In this document: one piece after another, positions 28,072 to 38,501 of the stretch | How the letters are laid out: each line of letters begins with the position of its first letter | How positions within the stretch are numbered: position 1 is the first letter of the stretch | Source of the DNA: Pseudomonas sp. MIACH | Lineage (GTDB): Bacteria > Pseudomonadota > Gammaproteobacteria > Pseudomonadales > Pseudomonadaceae | Direction of reading: 5' to 3' | DNA: 64,000 nt | Assembly (NCBI RefSeq): GCF_001269925.1 | Contig: NZ_LHVO01000002.1 | Location: forward strand, 62,001-126,000 | Translations under genes and position numbers: made by a program | Notes under the pieces: model-generated | What the model saw: the letters and a program-made list of their open reading frames with translations, nothing else | Told to the model about the DNA's origin: nothing | Database searches by the model: none

Positions 28072-29586
28072 ATGAAGCGCAAGAACATTCTTTTCATCAT
28101 GGCCGATCAAATGGCCGCGCCGATGCTGCCGTTCTACGGACCTTCCCCGATCAAGCTGCCGAATTTGAGCCGCCTCGCCGAACAGGGCGTGGTGTTCGAC
28201 GCGGCCTATTGCAACAGCCCGCTGTGTGCACCCTCACGCTTCACCCTGGTCAGCGGCCAACTGCCGAGCAAAATCGGCGCCTACGACAACGCGGCAGATT
28301 TCCCCGCCGATGTGCCGACCTATGCCCACTACCTGCGGCGCCTCGGTTATCGCACCGCGCTGTCGGGCAAGATGCACTTCTGCGGCCCGGACCAACTGCA
28401 CGGCTATGAAGAACGCCTGACCAGTGACATCTACCCCGCCGACTATGGCTGGGCAGTCAACTGGGATGAGCCGGACGTACGCCCCACCTGGTACCACAAC
28501 ATGTCCTCGGTGCTGCAAGCCGGCCCGTGTGTGCGCACCAACCAGCTGGATTTCGACGAAGAGGTGGTGTTCAAGGCCCAGCAGTATCTGTTCGACCACA
28601 TCCGCGAAGACGGCGACCAGCCGTTCTGCCTGACCGTGTCGATGACCCATCCCCACGACCCGTACACCATTCCCAAGCCGTTCTGGGACCTGTACGACGA
28701 CAACGACATCCCTTTGCCTGCAACGCCGAACCAGGCAGATCTCGACCCGCATTCCCAGCGTCTGCTCAAGGTCTATGACCTGTGGGACAAGCCGCTGCCT
28801 GTGGATAAAATTCGCGACGCCCGCCGCGCCTACTTCGGCGCGTGCAGCTACATCGACAGCAATGTCGGCAAGCTGCTGCAAACCCTGGAAGACACCGGCC
28901 TGGCCGACGACACCATCATCGTTTTCTCCGGCGACCACGGCGACATGCTCGGTGAGCGCGGCCTCTGGTACAAAATGCACTGGTTTGAAATGGCCGCCCG
29001 CGTGCCGCTGCTGGTCATCGCGCCGGGACAATTTGCGCCGGGCCGCGTGACCCAGGCCGTGTCCACCGCCGACCTGCTGCCCACCCTGGTGGAACTGGCC
29101 GGCGGCGAGCTGGACCCGCGCCTGCCACTGGACGGTCGCTCGCTGGTCCCGCACTTGCAGGGGCAGGGCGGGCATGACGAAGTCTTTGGCGAATACATGG
29201 CCGAAGGCACCATCAGCCCATTGATGATGATTCGCCGGGGCGCGTACAAATTCATCTACAGCGAAGACGACCCTTGTCTACTGTTCGATGTGCACAACGA
29301 CCCGCACGAGCGGGAAGATCTCAGCCAGTCACCGGAACACCGGCCACTGTTCGAGGCGTTTTTGAATGAAGCGCGGGCCAAATGGGACATCCCGGCGATC
29401 CACCAGCAGGTGCTCGCCAGCCAACGCCGTCGTCGCCTGGTGTTCGAGGCGCTGACCGAAGGCAAGCTGAAGAGCTGGGATCACCAGCCACTGGTGGACG
29501 CCAGTCAGCAATACATGCGCAACCATATCGACCTCGACGACCTGGAGCGCAAGGCACGTTATCCACAACCCTGCCAAAACCAATAA
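28072..29586 (+). CDS. betC: choline-sulfatase
   Basis: This 504-residue sulfatase hydrolyses choline-O-sulfate to choline and sulfate. The sulfatase signature CAPSR (Cys52-Arg56) is present; Cys52 is expected to become formylglycine. N-terminal ADQ and later GDHGDMLGE bind the metal, and the C-terminal extension with HQPLVDASQQYMRNH fits choline sulfatases. ATG 28072 gives MKRKNILFIMADQ, the normal family start. The substrate-binding protein gene follows after 15 bases. A perfect DnaA box happens to lie in the last codons. Confidence 0.95.
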   Translation: MKRKNILFIMADQMAAPMLPFYGPSPIKLPNLSRLAEQGVVFDAAYCNSPLCAPSRFTLVSGQLPSKIGAYDNAADFPADVPTYAHYLRRLGYRTALSGKMHFCGPDQLHGYEERLTSDIYPADYGWAVNWDEPDVRPTWYHNMSSVLQAGPCVRTNQLDFDEEVVFKAQQYLFDHIREDGDQPFCLTVSMTHPHDPYTIPKPFWDLYDDNDIPLPATPNQADLDPHSQRLLKVYDLWDKPLPVDKIRDARRAYFGACSYIDSNVGKLLQTLEDTGLADDTIIVFSGDHGDMLGERGLWYKMHWFEMAARVPLLVIAPGQFAPGRVTQAVSTADLLPTLVELAGGELDPRLPLDGRSLVPHLQGQGGHDEVFGEYMAEGTISPLMMIRRGAYKFIYSEDDPCLLFDVHNDPHEREDLSQSPEHRPLFEAFLNEARAKWDIPAIHQQVLASQRRRRLVFEALTEGKLKSWDHQPLVDASQQYMRNHIDLDDLERKARYPQPCQNQ

Positions 29587-29601
29587 CACTGAGGGAAGGC
29601 C

Positions 29602-30516
29602 ATGCAAAAGTTAACTGCGGTAGTGGGCATGTTAGTGCTGAGTAGCGCCAATGCGTATGCGGACACCAGCTGTGACACGGTAAAGATGGCCGACCCAGGC
29701 TGGAGCGATATCGCCGCCACCAATGCCATTACCGGTTTTCTGCTGAACGGCATGGGCTACAAGGCCAAGGTCGACACCCTGGCGGTGCCGATTACCTTTG
29801 GCGGGCTCAAGGACGGCCAGGTGGATGTGTTCCTGGGTAATTGGATGCCGGCGCAGCAGGGCTTCTACGACAAGTTCGTGGCCAACGGCGATGTGGTGCA
29901 ACTGGCGAAGAACCTCGACGGCACCGAGTTCACCCTCGCCGTGCCGGATTATGTCTGGGATGCCGGGGTGCATGACTTTGCCGACTTGAACAAATTTGCC
30001 GACAAGTTCGACAAGAAGATCTACGGCATCGGCTCGGGCGCGCCGGCGAATATCTCGCTGCAGGAGATCATCAAGAAGAATGACTTCGACCTCGGCCAGT
30101 GGAAGCTGATCGAGTCGAGTGAACAGGCGATGCTGGCGGAAGTCTCACGGGCGGTGAAGAAGCAGAAGTTCGTGACCTTCCTCGGCTGGACACCACACCC
30201 GATGAACGTGCAGTTGAAAATGCACTACCTCAAAGGCGGCGAGAAATACTTCGGTGACACCGGCAGCGTGTATACCTTGACCCGCAAGGGTTATGCACAG
30301 GCCTGCCCCAACGTAGGCAAACTGCTGACCAACCTGAGTTTTACCCAGGAGATGGAGAACAGCATCATGGCTGAGGTGGTCAATAAAAAGGTCAGCAATG
30401 CCGAAGCGGCGAAGGCGTGGATCAAGGCGAACCCGGCGGTGCTGGATAAATGGTTGGACGGTGTGAAAACCGTGGATGGCAAGGACGCGTTGCCGGCAGT
30501 AAAGGCCAAACTCTAG
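29602..30516 (+). CDS. choline-type ABC transporter substrate-binding protein
   Basis: This 304-residue periplasmic protein has a signal peptide (ending AYADT) and the OpuAC/ChoX-type fold. Tryptophans expected to form the aromatic box for quaternary amines are in DPGWSDI, LGNWMPAQ and LGWTPHPM. No permease or ATPase gene is adjacent; orphan binding proteins of this kind share a core transporter (CbcVW) in pseudomonads. It follows betC by 15 bases and so probably delivers choline or choline sulfate. Confidence 0.9.
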   Translation: MQKLTAVVGMLVLSSANAYADTSCDTVKMADPGWSDIAATNAITGFLLNGMGYKAKVDTLAVPITFGGLKDGQVDVFLGNWMPAQQGFYDKFVANGDVVQLAKNLDGTEFTLAVPDYVWDAGVHDFADLNKFADKFDKKIYGIGSGAPANISLQEIIKKNDFDLGQWKLIESSEQAMLAEVSRAVKKQKFVTFLGWTPHPMNVQLKMHYLKGGEKYFGDTGSVYTLTRKGYAQACPNVGKLLTNLSFTQEMENSIMAEVVNKKVSNAEAAKAWIKANPAVLDKWLDGVKTVDGKDALPAVKAKL

Positions 30517-30534
30517 GACCTTGCGCTATTCCAA

Positions 30535-30623
30535 TGTGGGAGGGGGCTTGCTCCCGATAGCGGAGTGCCAGTCAGAGAGATTTAGACGGGTCCACCTATA
30601 TCGGGAGCAAGCCCCCTCCCACA
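30535..30623. repeat. REPIN, TGTGGGAGGGGGC type (89 bp)
   Basis: Inverted REP copies at 30535-30560 and 30599-30623 enclose 38 bases, giving an 89-bp element identical in plan to those at 12637 and 42501. It separates the choline binding-protein gene from sulP and could attenuate or stabilise the message. Confidence 0.93.
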
Positions 30624-30675
30624 AGGACCAGTGTGTACTGATACCCTGAGTCAAACCTTTTCAGCCGAGTTATAA

Positions 30676-32244
30676 ATGCCCCGGCCCAACCGCCATACAC
30701 TCTTCCCCTTCCTCAGCTGGCTCCCGCGTCAAACCCGAGCCACTGTGGGCCGGGACGCGCTGGTCGGCCTCAGCGGCGCCGTGCTCGCGCTGCCCCAATC
30801 GATTGCCTACGCGCTGATCGCCGGTCTTCCACCGGAGTACGGTCTGTACGCCGCCATCATCCCGGTGCTGATCGCGTGCCTGTGGGGTTCATCCTGGCAC
30901 CTGATCTGTGGCCCCACGGCGGCGATTTCCATCGTGCTCTATGCCAGCGTGAGCCCGTTGGCCGTGCCGGGGTCGCAGGACTACATCACCTTGATCCTGT
31001 TGCTCACCTTCCTCGCCGGCGTATTCCAGTGGCTGCTGGGCATGCTGCGCTTTGGCGCACTGGTGAACTTCGTCTCCCATTCGGTGGTGTTGGGTTTCAC
31101 CTTGGGCGCCGCCGTGGTGATTGCCCTGGGGCAGTTGCCGAACCTGTTGGGGCTGGATTTGCCGAGCCAGGCCACCGCAATCAATAGCCTGCTGGCGCTG
31201 ATCCACCATGCTGGCGAGTGGGACCACGCGTCCCTTGTCCTGGGGCTCGGGACGTTGCTGGTGGGTGCTTTGCTCAAATATCTCGTGCCTCGCTGGCCAA
31301 CGCTACTGATCGCACTGACCCTGGGTAGCCTGGCAACGTGGCTATGGCCGTCGATGTTCGGGCATGTGGCGCTGGTCAGTTCGTTCATTGGCAAGCTGCC
31401 GCCGTTCAGCCGGTTGCCGCTGGATCTGGACATGATCCTGCGCCTGCTGCCCAGCGCCGTTGCGGTGGGCATGCTGGGGCTGGTGACCAGCCTGTCGATT
31501 GCCCGTTCGCTGTCGGCCCGCTCGCAGCAATTACTCGATGCCAATCAGGAAGTCCGCGCGCAGGGTTTATCCAATATCGTCGGCGGATTTTTCTCCGGGT
31601 ATCTGTCGGCAGGGTCCTTCACCCGCTCCGGCCTCAGCTATGAAGCAGGCGCCTGTTCGCCGCTGGCAGGGGTGTTTTCCGCGTTATGGGTGGCCTTATT
31701 TGCGCTGTTTGGCGCCGCATTGATCGCGCATATTCCGATCCCGAGCATGGCCGCCAGCATCTTGCTGATTTCCTGGGGCCTGGTGGATCGGCGGGGTATT
31801 CGTGCGTTGTTCCGCGTGAGCCGCGCAGAGTTCGTGGTGATGAGCCTGACCTGCATCGCCACCTTGCTGCTGGAGTTGCAAACAGCGATCTATGCAGGCG
31901 TGTTGGCGTCGTTGTTTTTCTACCTCAAGCGCACGTCACAGCCACGGGTGCAGCAATGGCGTGATGGGGAAGAAGATGTGTTGCGCGTCGGTGGGTCGAT
32001 CTTCTTTGGCGCCAGCCATTACCTGCAAGTACGCCTGCAAAGCTTGCAGGGTGAGCGGGTGGTGATCGAGGCACAGCAGATCAACTTTATCGACTATTCC
32101 GGGGTGGAGATGCTGCACCAGGAGGCGCGTCGTTTAAGAGGGCTGGGGCGTAGCCTGACATTGCGCCGCGCCAGGCCGCAAGTCGTCGAGGAGTTGAGAA
32201 AACTCGAGGGGGCCGACAACTGCCCCATTCATTTCGAAGACTGA
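30676..32244 (+). CDS. SulP-family anion transporter with STAS domain
   Basis: This 522-residue inner-membrane protein has a SulP transport domain of many hydrophobic segments (PQSIAYALIAGLPPEYGLYA near residue 40) and a C-terminal STAS domain (INFIDYSGVEMLHQEARRL). SulP proteins move sulfate, bicarbonate or other anions. Its position after betC suggests it handles the sulfate released from choline sulfate, but the substrate is not shown by sequence. It converges on aroE with only 25 bases between. Confidence 0.92.
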   Translation: MPRPNRHTLFPFLSWLPRQTRATVGRDALVGLSGAVLALPQSIAYALIAGLPPEYGLYAAIIPVLIACLWGSSWHLICGPTAAISIVLYASVSPLAVPGSQDYITLILLLTFLAGVFQWLLGMLRFGALVNFVSHSVVLGFTLGAAVVIALGQLPNLLGLDLPSQATAINSLLALIHHAGEWDHASLVLGLGTLLVGALLKYLVPRWPTLLIALTLGSLATWLWPSMFGHVALVSSFIGKLPPFSRLPLDLDMILRLLPSAVAVGMLGLVTSLSIARSLSARSQQLLDANQEVRAQGLSNIVGGFFSGYLSAGSFTRSGLSYEAGACSPLAGVFSALWVALFALFGAALIAHIPIPSMAASILLISWGLVDRRGIRALFRVSRAEFVVMSLTCIATLLLELQTAIYAGVLASLFFYLKRTSQPRVQQWRDGEEDVLRVGGSIFFGASHYLQVRLQSLQGERVVIEAQQINFIDYSGVEMLHQEARRLRGLGRSLTLRRARPQVVEELRKLEGADNCPIHFED

Positions 32245-32269
32245 ATACCCCCCCACATTTTGTTTAGTG

Positions 32270-33087
32270 TCAGGCCAACTGGCGGCGCAGTTCAGCCAAC
32301 ACCGGCGCCGAATCCGGGCGCACACCGCGCCACAGGAAGAACGCTTCGGCCGCTTGCTCCACCAGCATGCCCAGGCCATCCATCGCCACGGCAGCGCCTT
32401 GTTCAGCGGCCCAACGGCAGAACGCAGTCGGTTCCTTGGCGTACATCATGTCGTAGCAAAACGTCTTGCCCGGTTCGATCAGGCTGCCGGCAATCGGCGG
32501 TACATCCCCTGACAGGCTGGCGGACGTGGCATTGATGATCACGTCCACTGGCTCACGCAGCCAGTCGAAACCACTGGCGGACACCGGTCCCAGGTCGTCG
32601 AACAGCTCGGCGAGCAATTCGGCTTTTTCCACGGTGCGGTTGGCGATGATCAACGAAGCGGGCCGTTCAGCCAGCAGCGGCTCCAACGCGCCCCTCACCG
32701 CGCCACCCGCGCCCAGCAACAGGATGCGTTTGCCTTGCAGATTCAAGCCGGCATTTACCGTCAGGTCACGCACCAGGCCGGCGCCGTCGGTGTTGTCGCC
32801 GAGCAATGTGCCGTCAGCCAGTTTGCTCAAGGTGTTCACCGCCCCGGCGCGCTGGGCGCGTTCGGTGAGGCTGTTGGCCAGGCGGTAGGCGTCTTCCTTG
32901 AACGGCACGGTGACGTTGGCGCCTCGGCCCTGTTGAAAAAACTCACGGGCACAGCCGGTGAAATCCTCCAAGGGCGCGAGCAAGGTGCTGTAGTCCAATT
33001 GCTCGCCGGTCTGCTCGGCGAACATACGGTGAATCAGCGGCGACTTGCTGTGGCCGATGGGGTTGCCGAACACCACATAACGATCCA

Positions 33088-33088
<1 letters not shown>
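32270..33088 (-). CDS. aroE: shikimate dehydrogenase
   Basis: This 272-residue enzyme reduces 3-dehydroshikimate with NADPH in aromatic amino acid synthesis. SKSPLIH binds shikimate, [11 protein letters not shown] contains the catalytic Lys, [11 protein letters not shown] contains the catalytic Asp, and [10 protein letters not shown] is the nucleotide loop. Its ATG shares one base with the hemF stop (TGATG), so translation is coupled. The hemF-aroE pair is conserved in Pseudomonas. Confidence 0.97.
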
Positions 33089-34044
<956 letters not shown>

Positions 34045-34180
34045 CTACGCGAGGCCATTGGGCGTCGGCGGCAAATGGGCGCACAGGATACCACTGCACC
34101 CCGTGTCTCCACAGTTGACGAAGATCAAGCTTAGGAGTCCGATAGGGGGCTACGCGAGTTCGACCCAAGGAGATGTGCAG

Positions 34181-35158
34181 ATGGCCAAACGTATCCAGTT
34201 CAGTGCCCATGGCGGCCCCGAAGTACTTGAATATGTGGACTACACCCCGGCAGAGCCGGGCCCGCAGCAGGTTCGAGTGCGTAACGAGGCGATTGGCCTG
34301 AACTTCATCGACACCTATTTCCGCAGTGGTCTGTACGCTCCACCTGCCTTACCGTCCGGCCTGGGGGCAGAGGGCGCCGGCGTGGTGGACGCGGTTGGCA
34401 GCGAAGTCACTCAATTCAAGGTCGGCGACCGCGTGGCCTACGGCAGTGGCCCACTGGGGGCCTACAGCGAATTGCACGTACTGCCCGCCGCCAACCTGGT
34501 GCACCTGCCGGACGACATCAGCTTCGAACAGGCCGCCGGCGCCATGCTCAAGGGCCTGACCGTGCAGTACTTGCTGCGCCAGACCTACGAATTGAAGGGC
34601 GGCGAAACCATTCTGTTCCACGCCGCCGCCGGTGGCGTGGGCTCCCTGGCCTGCCAATGGGCCAAGGCCCTGGGTGTGAAATTGATCGGTACCGTGAGCT
34701 CGGCAGAGAAAGCCGCCGTGGCCAAATCCCTCGGCGCCTGGGAAACGATCGACTACAGCAAGGAAAACGTCGCACAGCGCGTGCTGGAATTGACCGACGG
34801 GAAAAAGGTGCCCGTGGTGTACGACGGCGTCGGTAAAGACACATGGCTGACTTCGCTGGACAGCGTGGCGCCGCGTGGCCTGGTGGTGAGCTTTGGCAAC
34901 GCCTCCGGTGCAGTGGATGGAGTGAACCTGGGGATACTCGCGGCGAAAGGCTCGCTGTACGTGACACGGCCGACCCTGGCGACCTACGCCAACAATGCGC
35001 AGAACCTGCAGGCGATGGCGGACGATCTGTTTTCGATGATCAAGAGCGGCAAGGTGCGCATTGATATCAACCAGCGGTATTCGCTGGCGGAAGCGGCGAA
35101 GGCACAGACAGAGCTGTCGGGGCGACGTACCACTGGCTCGACAATTCTGTTGCCTTGA
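34181..35158 (+). CDS. qor: NADPH:quinone oxidoreductase
   Basis: This 325-residue zinc-free medium-chain reductase has the nucleotide loop AAAGGVGSLACQWAK and the quinone-reductase pattern (GLNFIDTYFRSGLY, GLGAEGAGVV). It reduces quinones with NADPH in the cytoplasm. An AAGGAG ribosome site 8 bases before ATG 34181 settles the start against the long upstream frame extension. Confidence 0.95.
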   Translation: MAKRIQFSAHGGPEVLEYVDYTPAEPGPQQVRVRNEAIGLNFIDTYFRSGLYAPPALPSGLGAEGAGVVDAVGSEVTQFKVGDRVAYGSGPLGAYSELHVLPAANLVHLPDDISFEQAAGAMLKGLTVQYLLRQTYELKGGETILFHAAAGGVGSLACQWAKALGVKLIGTVSSAEKAAVAKSLGAWETIDYSKENVAQRVLELTDGKKVPVVYDGVGKDTWLTSLDSVAPRGLVVSFGNASGAVDGVNLGILAAKGSLYVTRPTLATYANNAQNLQAMADDLFSMIKSGKVRIDINQRYSLAEAAKAQTELSGRRTTGSTILLP

Positions 35159-35166
35159 GGGCCTCT

Positions 35167-35200
35167 TCGGGGGCGGTGCAACGATTCGACTTGCCCCCGA
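35167..35200. terminator. hairpin between convergent qor and tsaC
   Basis: TCGGGGGC and GCCCCCGA are complementary and separated by 18 bases in the short gap between the two stop codons. It has no T run. Confidence 0.5.
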
Positions 35201-35216
35201 TAGGCGCGATGCGGTC

Positions 35217-35774
35217 TCAGGAAGGCCGCACGACCTCACCCGTTGCCAAATCGCGAATCAGGCTCGGGTTCTTGCGCCCCCCTAGGGCACCACCCAAAAC
35301 CAGATCCACCTGCCCGCGGAAATACTGCTCCACACGAATCCGCGTGCGCGCCGCCGGCCGGCCCTGGGGGTTGGCTGAGGTGGAAATCAACGGCCCCACC
35401 AGCGAGCACAAATCCCGCACCAAAGGATGATCACTTACCCGCACCGCCACCGTGTCATGCACACCGGTGACCCATTCCGGCAACAAACCCTGATGTGGCA
35501 CCAGCCAGGTATTCGGCCCAGGCCAGGTGCTGGCCATGCGTTCGATCCAGGTATCCGGGAAGTCTTCGAACAGAAAGTCGAACTGGCGAATATTGTCTGC
35601 CACCAGGATCAGGCCCTTGTCCACCGAACGGTTCTTGATCGCCAGCAGCCGATCAACTGCCTCTTCGTTCCACGGATCGCAGCCCAGGCCCCAGACCGCT
35701 TCGGTTGGATAGGCAATCACCGCGCCTGCGCGAATTTCTCGTGCGGCTTCCAGCACACGCCACCTGTTGACCAT
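35217..35774 (-). CDS. tsaC: threonylcarbamoyl-AMP synthase
   Basis: This 185-residue YrdC/Sua5-family enzyme makes threonylcarbamoyl-AMP, used for the t6A modification of ANN-decoding tRNAs. [18 protein letters not shown] and [10 protein letters not shown], and [11 protein letters not shown] are family motifs. The short, YrdC-only length is that of TsaC and not of Sua5. It belongs to a dprA-tsaC cluster on the minus strand, with 75 bases between the genes. Confidence 0.95.
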   Translation of the reverse strand: MVNRWRVLEAAREIRAGAVIAYPTEAVWGLGCDPWNEEAVDRLLAIKNRSVDKGLILVADNIRQFDFLFEDFPDTWIERMASTWPGPNTWLVPHQGLLPEWVTGVHDTVAVRVSDHPLVRDLCSLVGPLISTSANPQGRPAARTRIRVEQYFRGQVDLVLGGALGGRKNPSLIRDLATGEVVRPS

Positions 35775-35849
35775 TGTTTACTCTCCGGACTAAAGCTCTG
35801 GGCAGTTTACCGATCTTCTTTACAAAACCTAGTTCCAAACAGCGGGACG

Positions 35850-36953
35850 CTATAAAAGCTGGCAGCGCGCAAGCCAGCGCCCGCTTTCGCAGATCACTTG
35901 GCCTTCAAGCTCCAACTCCGTGAGGGTCGCCAGCACCTGGGATAACGGCCGTCCGCTGGCAAGCGCCAAGGCTTCACTGGTATGAGGCGCGGCGTGCAAC
36001 AGCGCCACCAACGGATGGATGACGGGCATCGGCGCCGGACGCGACAATGCCTGCCAGCCACGCAAACCTTCAAGGATATGTTCGATGGTTTCCACCAGCA
36101 TCGCGCCATCACGGATCAGTTGGTGACAGCCCTTGGCTCCGGGATGATGGATGGAGCCCGGGATCGCATACACCTCGCGGCCCTGTTCGGCCGCGAGCTT
36201 GGCGGTGATCAGCGAGCCACTGGCCACACTCGCTTCCACCACCAGCACACCGAGGGACAGACCGCTGATGATGCGGTTGCGCCGAGGAAAGTTGCCCGCC
36301 TGGGGCGCGGCGTCCAGCGCGAACTCGGAAACCACGGCGCTGCCTTGGGCAATCATCGCCGCTGCAAGCTGCCGATGGCGCTGTGGATAAAAATTTTCCA
36401 GGCCTGTGCCGAGTACGCCAATGGTATGCCCCCCCACATCCAATGCCGCCTGATGCGCTGCACCGTCGATACCTAGCGCAAGACCGCTGGTGATGACAAA
36501 ACCGGCACTCGCCAAACTGCGCGAAAACGCCGCGGCGGTATCCAGGCCGGGACGGGACGCGCGCCGACTGCCGACCATCGCCAGCTGCGGTTTTTCCAGG
36601 ATCCCAGGGTCTCCAGCGACGAATAAAAGCGGCGGGGCATCATCGATCTGGGCGAGCAGCGCCGGGTACTCAGGTTGGTCCCACATCAGCAAATGCTGGG
36701 CCGGGCGACCCAGCCAAGCCAATGCCTCACTGGCACCATCACGAATTTCATGGCTGCGTCGGGCATCGGCGCTGATGGGCGGCAACCCCAAGGAACGCCA
36801 GGCACTGGCAGGGGCACTGATGGCTTTTGACGCACTGCCGAACGCTTCGATCAATAACCGAAAACGCTTCGGGCCTACTTCCGGCAGCCTGTGCAAGCGT
36901 AGTCGGGCTTCCAGTTCTGAAGGGGAAACATCACTGCTGTTTATCGGAAACAT
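35850..36953 (-). CDS. dprA: DNA-processing protein A
   Basis: This 367-residue protein loads RecA on incoming single-stranded DNA during natural transformation. It has an N-terminal helical region (LHRLPEVGPKRFRLLIEAFG), the Rossmann core (VGSRRASRPGLDTA, SGLALGIDGAAHQAAL, GTGLENFYPQRHRQL, NRIISGLS) and a C-terminal winged-helix segment. A perfect DnaA box lies 26 bases before the start and another inside the gene. Confidence 0.95.
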   Translation of the reverse strand: MFPINSSDVSPSELEARLRLHRLPEVGPKRFRLLIEAFGSASKAISAPASAWRSLGLPPISADARRSHEIRDGASEALAWLGRPAQHLLMWDQPEYPALLAQIDDAPPLLFVAGDPGILEKPQLAMVGSRRASRPGLDTAAAFSRSLASAGFVITSGLALGIDGAAHQAALDVGGHTIGVLGTGLENFYPQRHRQLAAAMIAQGSAVVSEFALDAAPQAGNFPRRNRIISGLSLGVLVVEASVASGSLITAKLAAEQGREVYAIPGSIHHPGAKGCHQLIRDGAMLVETIEHILEGLRGWQALSRPAPMPVIHPLVALLHAAPHTSEALALASGRPLSQVLATLTELELEGQVICESGRWLARCQLL

Positions 36954-36978
36954 CTGATCATCCTTGACCGGAACAAGC

Positions 36979-36987
36979 TGTGGATAA
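36979..36987 (-). promoter_or_regulatory. perfect DnaA box upstream of dprA
   Basis: TGTGGATAA (complement TTATCCACA) lies in the 63-base gap between dprA and the upstream gene, where the dprA promoter or leader would be. It is about 21 kb from oriC. Confidence 0.6.
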
Positions 36988-37016
36988 CTCTGTTGGTAAC
37001 TTATTTAGCAGGCTAT

Positions 37017-37790
37017 TTATTGCGCTTGAGGGACAGTCTCGAAACGGTCCGTTATCGCCAGTGCCCGCGAGGCACTGAGTACCAGTCCGTAACTGAGCTT
37101 TTCGTAGGTGCGAAACACCAGCAGGGTGCCGGCACGCTCATCGGCAAGCTTCACTTGGGCGCCGGTGAGGATGTCGCGTACGGCGGTGCCGGTTTTGATG
37201 ACGGCCAGCAACTGGCCTTCGACCAGGCCGTCGCGCCGGCCCTTGTTCAGGGTGACGGCGTCCAACACGCCGACCTGGGTAACGCCCTTGGGTATATCGA
37301 TGATTTGCCCTTGGATGAAGGGCGAGGGCGGCGGCGCCAGTCTTACCAACTGCACAGGCGGTTCGGTGCGCAGTAAGCGGTCGCCGGGGCGCACTTCCTG
37401 GGTGACCCGTTGCACCGCCAGGGTGGTGAGGTCTCCGGCCGTCACAAAGCGCGCGGTACCGATATCGTCGGCGTTGACGCCCAGCAGCTCCTGGGTCTCG
37501 GGGTCGTTGTAGACTTTGCCGCGGCGGAAGATCCCATAGGCGGGCGGGGACGCATCCAGCACACCGCGGGCATGCACGCGCTCGCCATTGGCACCCAGCA
37601 CCCGCCCCGCATCTGCCGCGACGATGTAGGGCGCGTTGTCCAGGTCCAGAGGGCTATCGAGAATACGGTTATGTAACAAAAAACGCTGGATGGCCTGTTG
37701 CGTCGCTTGATCCAGGCGCGAGCCGGGCTGTGGAAGCACGGCCAGGGCGAACGGGGCCCACAGCAGCAAGACGAGTAGCGATTTCCTCAT
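37017..37790 (-). CDS. PA0020-like exported protein lacking its LysM domain
   Basis: This 257-residue protein has a signal peptide and the C-terminal domain of the LysM protein found at this place in other pseudomonads ([73 protein letters not shown] end). The N-terminal LysM peptidoglycan-binding domain, about 80 residues in the homologues I recall, is absent: the signal peptide runs almost directly into the second domain. The neighbours def (divergent) and dprA confirm the locus. The frame is intact, so a functional but cell-wall-detached version is possible. Confidence 0.8.
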   Translation of the reverse strand: MRKSLLVLLLWAPFALAVLPQPGSRLDQATQQAIQRFLLHNRILDSPLDLDNAPYIVAADAGRVLGANGERVHARGVLDASPPAYGIFRRGKVYNDPETQELLGVNADDIGTARFVTAGDLTTLAVQRVTQEVRPGDRLLRTEPPVQLVRLAPPPSPFIQGQIIDIPKGVTQVGVLDAVTLNKGRRDGLVEGQLLAVIKTGTAVRDILTGAQVKLADERAGTLLVFRTYEKLSYGLVLSASRALAITDRFETVPQAQ

Positions 37791-37925
37791 GGGGTGAATC
37801 TCCTTTATTATGTGCGTTCGCGTGAAATGCCAGAGCCTTCGCGGCTTTCGGGCGTTTCACACCGGCCATGTGGGTCCATCCCACCGCCGATTTGCCTCTA
37901 CCTCACATGTGCAGCAATTACGCTT

Positions 37926-38432
37926 ATGGCTATTTTGAACATCCTCGAATTCCCCGACTCGCGCCTGCGCACGATCGCCAAACCGGTGGCCGTAGTGGAC
38001 GACAAGGTTCGTCAGTTGGTCGATGACATGTTTGAAACAATGTATGAAGCCCCGGGTATTGGCCTCGCCGCCACCCAGGTCAACGTGCATCAGCGCGTCG
38101 TGGTCATGGACCTGTCGGAAGATCGCAGCGAACCGCGGGTGTACATCAACCCCGAGTTCGAACCGCTGACCGACGAGATGGGCGAATACCAGGAAGGCTG
38201 CCTGTCGGTGCCGGAGTTCTACGAAAACGTCGAGCGCCCGCTGCGCGTGAAGATCAAGGCCCTTGACCGCGACGGCAAGCCGTTCGAACTGATCGCCGAA
38301 GGCCTGTTGGCCGTGTGTATCCAGCACGAGTGCGACCACCTCAACGGCAAGCTGTTTGTCGATTACCTGTCCACGCTCAAGCGCGACCGGATCAAGAAGA
38401 AGCTGGAAAAAAAGCATCGCCAGCAAGCTTGA
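37926..38432 (+). CDS. def: peptide deformylase
   Basis: This 168-residue metal enzyme removes the formyl group from new proteins. All three motifs are present: [16 protein letters not shown] and [15 protein letters not shown] 37926 gives the usual [11 protein letters not shown] start; the open frame extends far upstream but is not family-like. A strong terminator separates it from fmt. Confidence 0.98.
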   Translation: MAILNILEFPDSRLRTIAKPVAVVDDKVRQLVDDMFETMYEAPGIGLAATQVNVHQRVVVMDLSEDRSEPRVYINPEFEPLTDEMGEYQEGCLSVPEFYENVERPLRVKIKALDRDGKPFELIAEGLLAVCIQHECDHLNGKLFVDYLSTLKRDRIKKKLEKKHRQQA

Positions 38433-38444
38433 TGCCCTCCTTCC

Positions 38445-38475
38445 AAAGGCTTGCTGCGGCAAGCCTTTTTCTTTT
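38445..38475 (+). terminator. intrinsic terminator between def and fmt
   Basis: AAAGGCTTGC and GCAAGCCTTT form a perfect 10-base stem with a TGCG loop, followed by a T-rich run. It should uncouple fmt from def at least partly. Confidence 0.92.
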
Positions 38476-38501
38476 GTGACTGCTTTTAACCGAGACCTCC
38501 C

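Noticed and set aside
30535..30623. REPIN arms as a CRISPR repeat or an intrinsic terminator
   Set aside because: Only two inverted copies with no repeated spacer pattern, no cas genes, and no T run; the arms match Pseudomonas REP sequences.
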